Source: Paraburkholderia flava
Lineage (GTDB): Bacteria; Pseudomonadota; Gammaproteobacteria; Burkholderiales; Burkholderiaceae
DNA length: 64,000 nt
Direction of reading: 5' to 3'
NCBI RefSeq assembly: GCF_004359985.1
Contig: NZ_SMRO01000001.1
Location: 1,178,001 to 1,242,000, forward strand
A program made the translations under genes and the position numbers. Below the pieces are notes generated by a model, which searched no databases, was not told where the DNA came from, and worked only from the letters and a program-made list of their open reading frames with translations. Positions 25,646-34,668 of this stretch are shown in pieces. Position 1 is the first letter of the stretch. Each line of letters begins with the position of its first letter.

Positions 25646-26050
25646 TCAGTCAGGGACTTTACACGCTACAACCTCTATCAATTCAAAATGCAGAGTCACT
25701 AGCTCAAAATGGTCGTGCAGGTCTTCGTGTGGCATGCACCGAATATGGACCTCCCGGAATTCCTCGGCACTGGAAAATGTTTCACCAAGCCAGACCTCCT
25801 CTGGAATGTTGCCGAATTCGATCGTATACACTTTGGTCGCTTTGATGATGCAGCGAAGCCTTTGCTTTAGATCGTAGGCCTCGATGATGTCACCCGGTGC
25901 ATAGCTGCCGTCCCCGTATTCGCCGTACGGTTTGTAATACTCTGCGGCGGTATCGGCCGTGACTGTCTTCCGACCATCCATGACGGCGCGCGGCAAACTG
26001 TCATCGTTTTCATCAGCGCCCCAAAAGGTCAACCTCTTTCGCCTGTGCAT
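25646..26050 (-). CDS. ASCH domain protein
   Basis: A 134-residue ASCH-fold protein, similar in layout to YhfF. The core (about residues 20-110) has 'DGRKTVTADTA' near the start, 'YAPGDIIEAYD' then a beta strand 'RCIIKATKVYTIEFGNIPEE', and 'TFSSAEEFREVH'. ASCH domains bind RNA or nucleosides; the cellular role here is unknown. The start at 'MHRRKRLTF' has AAGG 6 bp upstream; two Met codons just upstream lack a site. Base composition is clearly less GC-rich than the neighbours, and it forms an islet with the GNAT gene. Confidence 0.75.
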   Translation of the reverse strand: MHRRKRLTFWGADENDDSLPRAVMDGRKTVTADTAAEYYKPYGEYGDGSYAPGDIIEAYDLKQRLRCIIKATKVYTIEFGNIPEEVWLGETFSSAEEFREVHIRCMPHEDLHDHFELVTLHFELIEVVACKVPD

Positions 26051-26135
26051 CTGCATCCTTGCGTGCATTTCATCGTGAGTTGCTGGCCATCTATTTAACG
26101 ATATTCAACCTCGTTTAGCACCTACAAGACACGCG

Positions 26136-26648
26136 TCAATCCCTCGCGACCATCACCCTGTTCTCGTGTTTGATACCGTCAAGCTCAAAGTACGCTACTC
26201 CTTCTTGCCTCATCCCACGTGAATGATAGAAAGAGATTGCTTTTTCGTTTTGCGAATTAACGGTGAGCCAGATTGAACGATTTCCAGTTCTTTCCTCAGC
26301 AATGCTTCTGGCGTGAGTTAGCAGTGCCGATCCGATTCCACGACCGGAAAAAGAGTCTTGAATGTAGAGCGTTTCAATCTCGATGGGAAGGTCCGCGTGG
26401 TATGAGCCAAAGCGCATGGCAATATACCCGGCAAGGTTTCCTTCTACCTCGGCGACCAATAGAAGGATGCCCGGATCGTTCACTAGAGCCAAGATCCTCT
26501 CTCGCGTAAATGTCATCAGGACATATTGCGCGACAACGTCGGACACGCCCGCCGCTGCATAGGTATGCACCCACACATGTGCGCCAAGTACCGCGATACT
26601 CGCTGCGTCTTCCGGTCTGGCTGTTCTTATCGAATGCGTAGCTTCCAT
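26136..26648 (-). CDS. GNAT-family N-acetyltransferase
   Basis: A 170-residue acetyltransferase that would move acetyl from acetyl-CoA to an amine, substrate unknown. The acetyl-CoA loop 'SGRGIGSALL' is at about residues 108-117, after strand 'IEIETLYIQDSF'; 'NEKAISFYHSRGM' near residue 142 is the standard late motif. The start is 'MEATHSIRTARP'; upstream in-frame sequence looks non-coding. The ribosome site is weak. Lower GC content and the neighbouring ASCH gene suggest a small acquired islet. Confidence 0.82.
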   Translation of the reverse strand: MEATHSIRTARPEDAASIAVLGAHVWVHTYAAAGVSDVVAQYVLMTFTRERILALVNDPGILLLVAEVEGNLAGYIAMRFGSYHADLPIEIETLYIQDSFSGRGIGSALLTHARSIAEERTGNRSIWLTVNSQNEKAISFYHSRGMRQEGVAYFELDGIKHENRVMVARD

Positions 26649-26978
26649 GCTGTTCTGTTTTTCAGAGTCCGTTAAAGATGGGGCCGACGCGCCAACAAGC
26701 GCCGATGGTCGACCATGTAGGCGACATCGTCGATGTGTCCCTTCCTCTCCGATAGCGGTCCAACGCATTCTCGAAAAAATCACTGCCTCCCGACCAACCC
26801 AGCACCAACCAATCCATCCAGAACACGACGTGGACACGCCATCGCACCGCAGAGGACTCTCCGTTAACACCGCCTTAACACCCCCACCCCCACCTTTAAC
26901 CCCCCGTTAACCTCTCGAAGACTAAAGTAAATCCACCTCAACAACGCACCGTCACCCCCCCGTGCCGGCGCCACCAAG
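26649..26978. other. intergenic region with TTAAC repeats and G-rich minus strand
   Basis: A 330-bp gap between the GNAT start and a rightward unknown gene. TTAAC occurs four times (26864, 26875, 26896, 26907), twice inside GTTAAC. Between them the plus strand has runs of five or more C, so the minus strand carries three long G-runs. It probably holds both promoters. Confidence 0.4.
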
Positions 26979-27320
26979 ATGCTTCAATCTGTCCTTCTTG
27001 CGAGAGAAACCGCGCTGCCGCGTATCCAGTACAAGCCGCGACCGCAGCCCGCTACCGTTTCGTTCGTGACGCTCGACGTCACCATCCCCGGTACCTCATC
27101 CTCAGAAGCGCGGCACGCGCTCCACACCGCGCTCGGCGATGACCTGCGCCTCTACATCGTCACCATCGACAAGCGCCACGAATACACGACCTTCCGCATC
27201 GAAGTCACCGGCCGCTCGCTCGACGATGTCATCGCCGCCCTCACCCGCACACTCGGCAACGCGACGCTAGGCCGCGCAGCAGCCAGCGCCATCCGCCGCC
27301 CCGTTGCCCGCACCAGCTAA
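26979..27320 (+). CDS. conserved hypothetical protein
   Basis: A 113-residue protein I do not recognise. Predicted strands and helices alternate: strand 'TVSFVTLDVTIP', helix 'SSEARHALHTALG', strands 'LRLYIVTID' and 'YTTFRIEVTG', helix 'LDDVIAALTRTLG'. This beta-alpha-beta-beta-alpha order is ferredoxin-like, as in ACT or small regulatory domains, but that is inference. No signal peptide. It is convergent with glgP, 25 bp away, and has no clear ribosome site. Confidence 0.6.
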   Translation: MLQSVLLARETALPRIQYKPRPQPATVSFVTLDVTIPGTSSSEARHALHTALGDDLRLYIVTIDKRHEYTTFRIEVTGRSLDDVIAALTRTLGNATLGRAAASAIRRPVARTS

Positions 27321-27345
27321 AAAAACAGCACAACGGCAAACAAAC

Positions 27346-29799
27346 TCAGCCGATATCGAGCGGCTTCACATGCCAGATGCCGCTCGCGTACTCGCCGATC
27401 GTGCGATCCGACGAAAACTGCCCCATCCCGGCAACGTTCGCGATCGCGCTACGCGTCCACGCGGCCGTATCGCGAAAGCGCGCATCGACTTCCTCCTGCG
27501 CTTTCGCGAACGCCGCGAAATCGGCGAGCACCATGTAGTGATCGCCCCAGTCGACGAGCGTATGGAAAATGTCCGCGAACCTCAACGGATCGTCCGGAGA
27601 AAAGACACCTGTGCGGATCTGGTCGAGCGCGACGCGCAGTTCGGGGTTCTCTTCGTATAACTGACGCGGCCTGTAGCCGGCGGCGCGCAGTTCGTCCACT
27701 TCGTCGGCGGTGTGGCCGAAGATGAACATGTTCTCGCGGCCCACCGCATCGCAGATCTCGATGTTCGCGCCGTCGAGCGTGCCGATCGTCAGCGCGCCGT
27801 TCAGCGCGAGCTTCATGTTGCCGGTGCCCGACGCTTCGGTGCCCGCCGTCGAGATCTGTTCCGACAGGTCAGCCGCCGGAATGATCAGCTCGGCGACGCT
27901 CACGCCGTAGTTCGGCACGAACACGACCTTCAACCGGTCGCCGACGAGCGGATCGTCGTTCACCGTCTTGCCGACGTCGCCGATCAACCGGATGATCGTC
28001 TTCGCCATCCGGTACGCGGACGCGGCCTTGCCCGCGAACATCACGACGCGCGGCACCCAGTCACGCTCGGGGTTCGCGCGGATCTGGTTGTAGCGGACGA
28101 TCACGTGCAGCACGTTCAGCAATTGCCGCTTGTACTCGTGAATGCGCTTGACCTGTAGATCGAACAGCGCGTTCGGATCGACATTCACTTTCAGATGCTG
28201 CGCGAGGTGTTGCGTGAGACGCAGCTTGTTCTGCCGCTTCGCTTCGCGGAATGCGTCGGCGAACGTAGGATCGTCGGCGAATTCGCGCAGCTTCGACAGT
28301 TCGAACAGATCGCGGCGCCAGTGCGTGCCGATGCGTTCGTCGATCAGCGTGGACAGCGGCCGGCTCGCCTGCGACAACCAGCGTCGCGGCGTGATGCCGT
28401 TCGTCACGTTGGTGAAGCGCTCGGGGAACATGCGCGCGAAGTCGGCGAAGATGTCGCGCGTCATCAGCTGCGAATGCAGCTTCGACACGCCGTTCACCTT
28501 CTGGCTCGCGACGATCGCGAGGTGCGCCATCCGCACGCGTCGTTGCCCGTATTCGTCGATCAGCGAGATGCGGCGAATCATGTCGGTGTCGTGGCCCGAA
28601 TGCTCGCTCACGCGCTTCAGAAATTGAGCATTGATCTCGAAGATGATCTCGAGATGCCGCGGCAGCAGTCGCGCGAGCGTCTCGACGTCCCACGTTTCGA
28701 GCGCCTCGGGCATCAGCGTGTGGTTCGTGTACGAGAACATCTGCTCGATCGATTTCCACGCGGTGTCCCACGGCACACGATGCACGTCGACGAGCAAGCG
28801 CATCAGTTCGGGAATCGCGAGCACCGGGTGCGTGTCGTTCAGATGCACGGCCACTTTCTCCGAGAAGCGGCCGAACGTGCTGTGCGTGCGCATGTAGCGG
28901 CGGATCAGATCCTGCATCGTCGCGGAGACGAAGAAGTATTCCTGGCGCAGCCGCAGTTCGCGGCCGGCCGGTGTCGAGTCGTCGGGATACAGCAGCCGCG
29001 AGACGTTCTCGGACATATTCTTCGCGTCGACCGCGCGGCGATAGTCGCCCTGGTTGAACGCGGTCAGATCGAGTTCTTCGGTCGCGCGCGCGGACCACAG
29101 GCGCAGCGTGTTCGTCGCGTCCGTCGCGAAGCCGGGGATCACGGTGTCGTAGGCCATCGCGTTGACGTGCTCGGTGTCGATCCACTCGACGTGGTCATCG
29201 CGTTGCACGGTGCGTCCGCCGAAGTGCACGAGATACTGGACCTCGGGTCGCGGAAATTCCCACGCATTGCCGGTGCGCAGCCAGTAGTCCGGCGTCTCGA
29301 CCTGTTCGCCGTCGACGATCTGCTGACGGAACATCCCGTACTCGTAGCGGATGCCGTAGCCGAAGCCCGGAATGCCGAGCGTCGCCATCGAATCGAGAAA
29401 GCATGCGGCCAGCCGGCCGAGGCCGCCATTGCCGAGCGCGGCATCGGGCTCGAGTTCGGTCAGCATGTCCATGTCGACGCCGAGGCTCGCGAGCGCTTCC
29501 TTCATCTGATCGTGAATGCCGAGCGCGAGCAGCGCATTCGTGAAGGTGCGGCCGATCAGAAATTCCATCGACAGGTAGTACACGCGCTTCACGTCCTGCT
29601 CGTATTGCAGTCGCGTGGTTTTCATCCAGCGCGCGACGAGCCGGTCGCGCACCGCGAGCGCGGCCGCATGCATCCAGTCGTGCGGATGCGCGGTCACCGC
29701 GTCCTTGCCGACGCCGTACATCATGCGGTTGGAAATGGAGCGCCGTAGCGCGTCGACGGTACTGTTGAGCTGGTCGAATTCCAGGTCCACCGTTGTCAT
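27346..29799 (-). CDS. glgP: glycogen/starch/alpha-glucan phosphorylase
   Basis: An 817-residue phosphorylase of full family length. It splits alpha-1,4-glucans with phosphate to release glucose 1-phosphate in the cytoplasm. Markers are 'VYYLSMEFLIGR' and 'AALGNGGLGRLAACFLDS' in the N-terminal half, 'KRIHEYKRQLLN' and the pyridoxal phosphate site 'EASGTGNMKLALNGA' with the Schiff-base Lys in the C-terminal half. The start 'MTTVDLEF' follows GGAGG. It stands alone here; no glgA, glgB or glgX is in the window. Confidence 0.95.
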   Translation of the reverse strand: MTTVDLEFDQLNSTVDALRRSISNRMMYGVGKDAVTAHPHDWMHAAALAVRDRLVARWMKTTRLQYEQDVKRVYYLSMEFLIGRTFTNALLALGIHDQMKEALASLGVDMDMLTELEPDAALGNGGLGRLAACFLDSMATLGIPGFGYGIRYEYGMFRQQIVDGEQVETPDYWLRTGNAWEFPRPEVQYLVHFGGRTVQRDDHVEWIDTEHVNAMAYDTVIPGFATDATNTLRLWSARATEELDLTAFNQGDYRRAVDAKNMSENVSRLLYPDDSTPAGRELRLRQEYFFVSATMQDLIRRYMRTHSTFGRFSEKVAVHLNDTHPVLAIPELMRLLVDVHRVPWDTAWKSIEQMFSYTNHTLMPEALETWDVETLARLLPRHLEIIFEINAQFLKRVSEHSGHDTDMIRRISLIDEYGQRRVRMAHLAIVASQKVNGVSKLHSQLMTRDIFADFARMFPERFTNVTNGITPRRWLSQASRPLSTLIDERIGTHWRRDLFELSKLREFADDPTFADAFREAKRQNKLRLTQHLAQHLKVNVDPNALFDLQVKRIHEYKRQLLNVLHVIVRYNQIRANPERDWVPRVVMFAGKAASAYRMAKTIIRLIGDVGKTVNDDPLVGDRLKVVFVPNYGVSVAELIIPAADLSEQISTAGTEASGTGNMKLALNGALTIGTLDGANIEICDAVGRENMFIFGHTADEVDELRAAGYRPRQLYEENPELRVALDQIRTGVFSPDDPLRFADIFHTLVDWGDHYMVLADFAAFAKAQEEVDARFRDTAAWTRSAIANVAGMGQFSSDRTIGEYASGIWHVKPLDIG

Positions 29800-30092
29800 C
29801 GAAGCCTCCGGGTTGGGCGATGCATCGTGCTACCGATGATCGCGGACAAATAAGCAGGTTAGGACATTTTGCGGCGCGGTGGTTCGCGGTGTTCCGCACA
29901 TCCGGATCGCGTAGCGTGAAGCAACGACTGTACCGCACAGTCCTGCTGCGAACCCGTGCGATCGCGAACCGGATTCGAATCAGACGCGCGCCTTCGGTGC
30001 ATCGTTCCATCTGCGTGTGCGTGCACTAGTATGTGAGAGCACGGTGACGAAACTGCACGATGCGCCGTTTCATTGCGCCGACGGAGATCGAT

Positions 30093-30320
30093 ATGAACGC
30101 ACAATCCATGCTCGGAATGATGCACGCCCAGGAATTGCTGATGGTATCGATCGTCCGCGCGTTGCCGCCCGAGACGCGCCGCCGCATCTCCGACGAATTT
30201 CAGGATCAGGTCGAACTCGCCGAAGCGCCGCACCTCGGTACAGGTCATGACCGCGAAACAGCGGACGCGTTCAAGGCGCACATTCGCAAACTGTCGATCC
30301 TGCTTGCGACGTGTAGTTGA
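30093..30320 (+). CDS. small conserved hypothetical protein
   Basis: A 75-residue, mostly helical protein of unknown function ('MHAQELLMVSIVRALPPETRRRI', then acidic, then a C-terminal helix ending in Cys-Ser). I chose the ATG at 'MNAQSML' because CGGAG lies 8 bp upstream; a longer frame starts 33 bp earlier without a site. No signal peptide or membrane segment. Confidence 0.5.
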   Translation: MNAQSMLGMMHAQELLMVSIVRALPPETRRRISDEFQDQVELAEAPHLGTGHDRETADAFKAHIRKLSILLATCS

Positions 30321-30685
30321 AGTTGAGCAATTGCTACGCCAGGCGGCGTGCGATTTTTATCAGGCAGATCGCGTTCGCTCGTGCACACACGCGGCTCGTC
30401 ATGTGGGACGCTCGGCGACCTTCTCTGCTGACGGGGTCTTCTCGCGCTAACGGTAAGCGGTGCAGCAGGCGCAACCCGTTTTGAGACGCCGGGCGGGGCG
30501 GACCGTTAGTTGCGATTCAATAGACAAGCCACTCCACAGACCCGCGTTGCATTGCGGGTCCGGCTGCAGGATTCTTCCGCGTCTGCAACAATCGACGCAC
30601 TCGCCACGCGGTGAGTCGCGACTGTCAGCCGTCCGAAAGCGGGCGGCACGCCGCGTGACCGACACGCAACCCGACGAGCCCCACC
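30321..30685. other. intergenic region with a hairpin
   Basis: A 365-bp gap before the MFS gene. GACCCGC (30539-30545) and GCGGGTC (30554-30560) form a 7-bp hairpin, without a T-run. I see no regulator gene beside the transporter and no other gene in the gap. Confidence 0.4.
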
Positions 30686-32146
30686 TTGTCCGACCCGACC
30701 TCTCCCGGCGCCCTTCGCCCCATCGACGAACCGATGTCCGCGAGCAATCGTCGCGCGATGGGCGCGATCATGCTCGCCGTCGCGCTCGCGACACTCGACA
30801 CCGCGATCGCGAACACCGCGCTGCCCGCGATCGCCACCGATCTGCATGCGGCACCGGCCGCATCGGTGTGGATCATCAACGCGTATCAACTCGCGATGGT
30901 CGCGACGCTGCTGCCGCTCGCGGCGCTCGGCGACATCGTCGGGCATCGGCGGATTTACATCACCGGTATCGCGCTGTTCACGCTTGCGTCGCTCGCGTGC
31001 TCGCTCGCGGACACGCTGCCGCTGCTCACCGCCGCGCGCGTGTTGCAAGGCCTCGGCGCGAGCGCGCTGATGAGCGTCAACACCGCGCTGATCCGCTTCC
31101 TCTATCCGCCGCATCGGCTTGGACGCGGGCTCGGGATGAATGCGCTGATCGTCGGCGTGTCGTTCGCGATCGGACCGACGATCGCATCGCTGATCCTGTC
31201 GCTCGGAACGTGGCCGTGGCTGTTCGCGGTGAACGTGCCGCTCGGTGTGATCGCGCTCGCGTTTGCATGGCCCGCGCTGCCGCACACGAAGCGCGGCGCG
31301 CATCAGTTCGATCGCGTCGCCGCGATCCTCAACGTGATCACCTTCGCCGCGCTGATCTTCGCGCTCGGCGAAGCGGCGCAGCAGGCGCCGGCTCATGTGG
31401 TGTTGATCGCGGCGGCGGTGACGATCGTGTTCGGTCTGCTGTTGATGCGTCGCGAGGCCGGTCATCCTGCGCCGATGTTGCCGGTCGATCTGTTCAAGCT
31501 GCCGGTGTTTGCGTTGTCCGCGGTGACTGCGGTGTGTTCGTTCGCCGCGCAGGGCCTCGCGTTCGTGTCACTGCCGTTTTATTTCGAGGATGTCCTGCAT
31601 CGCAGCCAGGTCGAGACAGGCTTTCTGATGACGCCGTGGCCGGTCGTCGTCGCGCTCGCCGCGCCGATCGCGGGGCGGCTGTCGGATCGCTATCCGCCGG
31701 GGCTGCTCGGTGCAATCGGGCTCGCGATCCTGTGCGCCGGGATGGCATCGCTCGCGATGCTGCCCGCGCATCCGCAGATCATCGACATCGGTATACGCAT
31801 GTCGATCTGCGGCGCGGGCTTTGGATTTTTTCAGTCACCGAACCTGAAGGCCTTGATGGCGAGCGCGCCGCCCGAACGCGCCGGCGGTGCGAGCGGCATC
31901 ATCGCGACCGCGCGTCTGATCGGTCAGGCGACCGGCGCGGCGCTCGTCGCGCTGAGCTTCGGCATCGCGGGACGGCACGGTCCGACGCTCGCGCTGGCGG
32001 CCGGTGCGGTGTTCGCGGGCGCGGCGAGTATCGCGAGCGGGTTGCGGCTGTTCGCTCCATCGCATCGCGCAGGCACGCAGCAAGGGAGCATCGCCCGGCC
32101 TTCCGCGTCGAACAGTTCTGCGACGAGTACGACGCAGCAGGGCTGA
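30686..32146 (+). CDS. MFS exporter, DHA2 (EmrB/QacA) type
   Basis: A 486-residue inner-membrane protein with about 14 hydrophobic segments, the drug:H+ antiporter-2 layout. The first helix has 'MLAVALATLDTAIANTALPAI', the family's motif D1 region; 'LAALGDIVGHRRIY' is motif A and 'ARVLQGLGASALM' motif C-like. The TTG at 30686 gives the longest sensible start; the ATG of 'MSASNRRAM' at 30734 is an alternative. Neither has a good ribosome site. Substrate unknown. Confidence 0.85.
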   Translation: MSDPTSPGALRPIDEPMSASNRRAMGAIMLAVALATLDTAIANTALPAIATDLHAAPAASVWIINAYQLAMVATLLPLAALGDIVGHRRIYITGIALFTLASLACSLADTLPLLTAARVLQGLGASALMSVNTALIRFLYPPHRLGRGLGMNALIVGVSFAIGPTIASLILSLGTWPWLFAVNVPLGVIALAFAWPALPHTKRGAHQFDRVAAILNVITFAALIFALGEAAQQAPAHVVLIAAAVTIVFGLLLMRREAGHPAPMLPVDLFKLPVFALSAVTAVCSFAAQGLAFVSLPFYFEDVLHRSQVETGFLMTPWPVVVALAAPIAGRLSDRYPPGLLGAIGLAILCAGMASLAMLPAHPQIIDIGIRMSICGAGFGFFQSPNLKALMASAPPERAGGASGIIATARLIGQATGAALVALSFGIAGRHGPTLALAAGAVFAGAASIASGLRLFAPSHRAGTQQGSIARPSASNSSATSTTQQG

Positions 32147-32192
32147 ACGGGTCCGCGCTTTGCTGTGCCCATGACAGCGCGGACCGTCGATC

Positions 32193-33197
32193 TCAACGTG
32201 CGAAGTAACCCTTGACGGCCGCGACGAACGTATCGATATCGGCACGCGACACGTCCATGTGCGTCACGAAGCGCGACGCGTACAGCATCTGCACGAGAAT
32301 GCCGCGTTCCTTGAGCCACGCTTCGAGCGGCGCGCAGTCTTCCTTCGGCATCTGCGCGAACACCATGTTGGTCGCCTGCGATTGCACCTTCACCTGATCG
32401 ATCTGCGCGAGGCCCGCGGCAAGATGCGCGGCGTTCGCGTGATCGTCGGCGAGACGTTCGACGTTGTGGTCCAACGCATACAGACACGCGCCCGCGAGCA
32501 CGCCGGCCTGGCGCATGCCGCCGCCGAGCACCTTGCGCCAGCGATGCGCGCTGTCAAGCAGCGCCTTGCTGCCGACCAGCACCGAACCGACCGGCGCACC
32601 GAGCCCCTTCGAAAAACAGATCGACACCGAATCGAACGGTTCGCACAGCGCGGCCAGCGGTCGACCCGACGCGACGGCCGCGTTGCAGACGCGCGCGCCG
32701 TCCAGATGCGCCGACAACCCGTGATGTCGCGCGAGCTGCACCGCTTCGTCGACATAACCGGCCGGCAACACCTTGCCGCCGATCGTGTTCTCCAGCGCCA
32801 GCAGACGCGTGCGGGCGAAGTGATCGTCGATCGGTTTGATCGCGGCGGCGATCTTGTCGAGCGGCAGCGAACCGTCGGATGCGTTCTCGATCGGCTGCGG
32901 CTGGATGCTGCCGAGCACCGCCGCGCCGCCGCCTTCGTACTTGTACGTGTGTGCGGCCTGGCCGACGATGTACTCGTCGCCGCGCGCGCAATGCGCCATC
33001 AGCGCGGCGAGATTGCTCTGCGTGCCGCTCGGGAAAAACAGGCCCGCTTCCTTGCCCGCGCGCTCCGCGACCGCGGCCTGCAGCCGCAACACGGTCGGGT
33101 CGTCGCCCCAGACATCGTCGCCGACTTCGGCGGCGGTCATCGCGGCAAGCATCGGTTGAGAGGGACGGGTGACGGTATCGCTGCGCAGATCGATCAT
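32193..33197 (-). CDS. ltaE: low-specificity L-threonine aldolase
   Basis: A 334-residue fold-type I pyridoxal phosphate enzyme that splits L-threonine or allo-threonine to glycine and acetaldehyde. Visible residues: 'RSDTVTRPS' at 5-13, the stacking His83, Asp166 in 'HLDGARV', and the Schiff-base Lys197 in 'CFSKGLGAPVGS'. Length matches the family. The start is preceded by an AGGAAT site. It is convergent with the MFS gene, 46 bp apart. Confidence 0.93.
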   Translation of the reverse strand: MIDLRSDTVTRPSQPMLAAMTAAEVGDDVWGDDPTVLRLQAAVAERAGKEAGLFFPSGTQSNLAALMAHCARGDEYIVGQAAHTYKYEGGGAAVLGSIQPQPIENASDGSLPLDKIAAAIKPIDDHFARTRLLALENTIGGKVLPAGYVDEAVQLARHHGLSAHLDGARVCNAAVASGRPLAALCEPFDSVSICFSKGLGAPVGSVLVGSKALLDSAHRWRKVLGGGMRQAGVLAGACLYALDHNVERLADDHANAAHLAAGLAQIDQVKVQSQATNMVFAQMPKEDCAPLEAWLKERGILVQMLYASRFVTHMDVSRADIDTFVAAVKGYFAR

Positions 33198-33499
33198 GGG
33201 AGATTCCTGTGAAGGCGGACGCGACGCGGCTACGGATGGCGGCGTCGCTTATGCGCCAGGGACGGGCGAAAAAGCGAATGGAGAAGCACAGTCCGCAAGT
33301 GTATGCGATATGCGTGTGGGGCCGGGATCGTCCACAGCGGTGTTGGGGGTTCAGTGCGGGGGTTGAAGCTGGCGGGCTTGCGAGAAAAAGCGATTACCCG
33401 TTAGAGCGTGGGCGTGGACCTGAACTCGAGCAAAGGTTGAGAGCACGCAGGCCGCGTACGCGGCCTGCTGCCCTTCCCGTCTTCGAGAAAAACTCTCCG
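33198..33499. other. intergenic region with a 22-bp perfect palindrome
   Basis: A 302-bp gap upstream of ltaE and downstream of the LysM/M23 gene. At 33447-33468 GCAGGCCGCG is mirrored exactly around a central TA. It lies 32 bp past the M23 gene stop and could end that transcript, although the minus strand has no T-run after it. Confidence 0.4.
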
Positions 33500-34291
33500 T
33501 TAACCACCCGACTTCGGCAACCACGCCAGCGGATCAACCGGATGTCCATCGAGGCGTACTTCAAACTGGATCGATGCGACGCCCTGCGGATCGGTGCCGA
33601 CTTCGCCGATCGTCTGCCCTTGCGAGACCGCGTCGCCTTCCTTCACGAGCAGCGTGCGGTTCTGTCCATACGCAGTGATCACCGACGAATCGTGCTTGAT
33701 GATCACTAGCGGCCCGTACGCGGGAATGCCGTTGCCCGCATAGACGACACGCCCGGCAGCAGCAGCCTTCACCGGATCGCCGGCCTTGCCGCCGATCACG
33801 ATGCCGTTCGTCTTGCCCGCCGCGAACGTCCGCAGGATCGGCCCACGCAGCGGCCAGATCAAGGTCACAGAAGAAGCTTCGGGCGTCGCCGACGACGGCG
33901 CTGCAACCTGCGCACCCGAAACCGCCGCACCGGGCGTGCCCGGCGTGCCCGAGGTACGGGCCGGCGGAACATAAGCAGAAGTCGACGGCGGCGCGACCCG
34001 CAGCACCTGCCCGACGATCAGCGAGGCATTCGCCGGTAACACGTTCCACGTCGAGATATCTTGCGGACGCTGACCGAATGCGGCCGCAACGCTGCCGACG
34101 GTATCCCCGGAATTGACGCGGTAGTAGCCCGCCGGCACCGAGCCCGTCGACGCGGTCGGCGTCGACGATGACGAGGACCACGTGCTGCCGGTGTCCCCGG
34201 GCCATGGCGTCATTGTGCAACCGCCGGTCACGGCGGCGATGGACAGTGCGATCAGAAACTGCGTGCGTGTCTGCTGCTGTTTTCGATTCAT
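33500..34291 (-). CDS. LysM and degenerate M23 (LytM) domain lipoprotein, NlpD-like
   Basis: A 263-residue cell-envelope protein. A lipoprotein signal ends at the lipobox G-G-C (Cys25). A LysM peptidoglycan-binding domain (about 56-98, 'YRVNSGDTVGSVAAAFG') and a Pro/Ser/Thr/Ala linker lead to a LytM domain (about 145-258). The zinc ligands of active M23 enzymes are missing: the first His motif reads 'NGIVIGG' and the H-x-H motif reads 'YGQNR'. This is the pattern of NlpD and EnvC, which activate amidases at division rather than cut the wall. It is not next to rpoS, so it is likely a paralogue of the main nlpD. Confidence 0.82.
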   Translation of the reverse strand: MNRKQQQTRTQFLIALSIAAVTGGCTMTPWPGDTGSTWSSSSSTPTASTGSVPAGYYRVNSGDTVGSVAAAFGQRPQDISTWNVLPANASLIVGQVLRVAPPSTSAYVPPARTSGTPGTPGAAVSGAQVAAPSSATPEASSVTLIWPLRGPILRTFAAGKTNGIVIGGKAGDPVKAAAAGRVVYAGNGIPAYGPLVIIKHDSSVITAYGQNRTLLVKEGDAVSQGQTIGEVGTDPQGVASIQFEVRLDGHPVDPLAWLPKSGG

Positions 34292-34668
34292 GTTGTGGTC
34301 CTCGACACGGTAGTCAATCGACGTTCGCCTCTCGGCATCCCGGTATGTGAAACAGAAACCGAGCGACGCGGCCGTGGTTCGATCGGCAAATGCGTGCTGT
34401 GTTCCGGAATGGGCCCTACGACGTCGGCGTGCGAAGCCCCGCGAGGACGTCGCCGGCGTCTCGCCGGCGCATCGCGAACGCGCGGTTTCGCCGCCCCATT
34501 ATAGGGCCCCTTTCCCGCAGAAGCCCGCCGGAAGCCGATCCGCGGGCGCCAGGACAATTTTGTCCGAGCATTGATTCCGCAGACGACTCGCCTATACTGA
34601 TCCTTGCTGCCCCGACGTCCAGCAGGCGAGCCTGTCGCCGTAATGTCCCGTCCCGGAGGAGTTCGACG
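34292..34668 (+). promoter_or_regulatory. intergenic region with promoter and operator-like dyad
   Basis: A 377-bp divergent gap. A sigma70-like pair TTGATT (34571-34576), 16 bp, TATACT (34593-34598) points at the 106-residue gene. Just upstream, GGACAA (34552-34557) and TTGTCC (34560-34565) form a dyad. The rest shows no gene; the C/G-rich left part probably holds the M23 promoter. Confidence 0.5.

Noticed and set aside
30460..32208. A 582-residue plus-strand frame over the MFS gene
   Set aside because: Same strand, other frame, Arg/Ala-rich, whereas the accepted frame shows membrane helices and DHA2 motifs.
33447..33468. 22-bp GC palindrome as an operator for ltaE
   Set aside because: It is 250 bp from the ltaE start and only 32 bp past the M23-like gene stop, so a transcript-end role is more likely.
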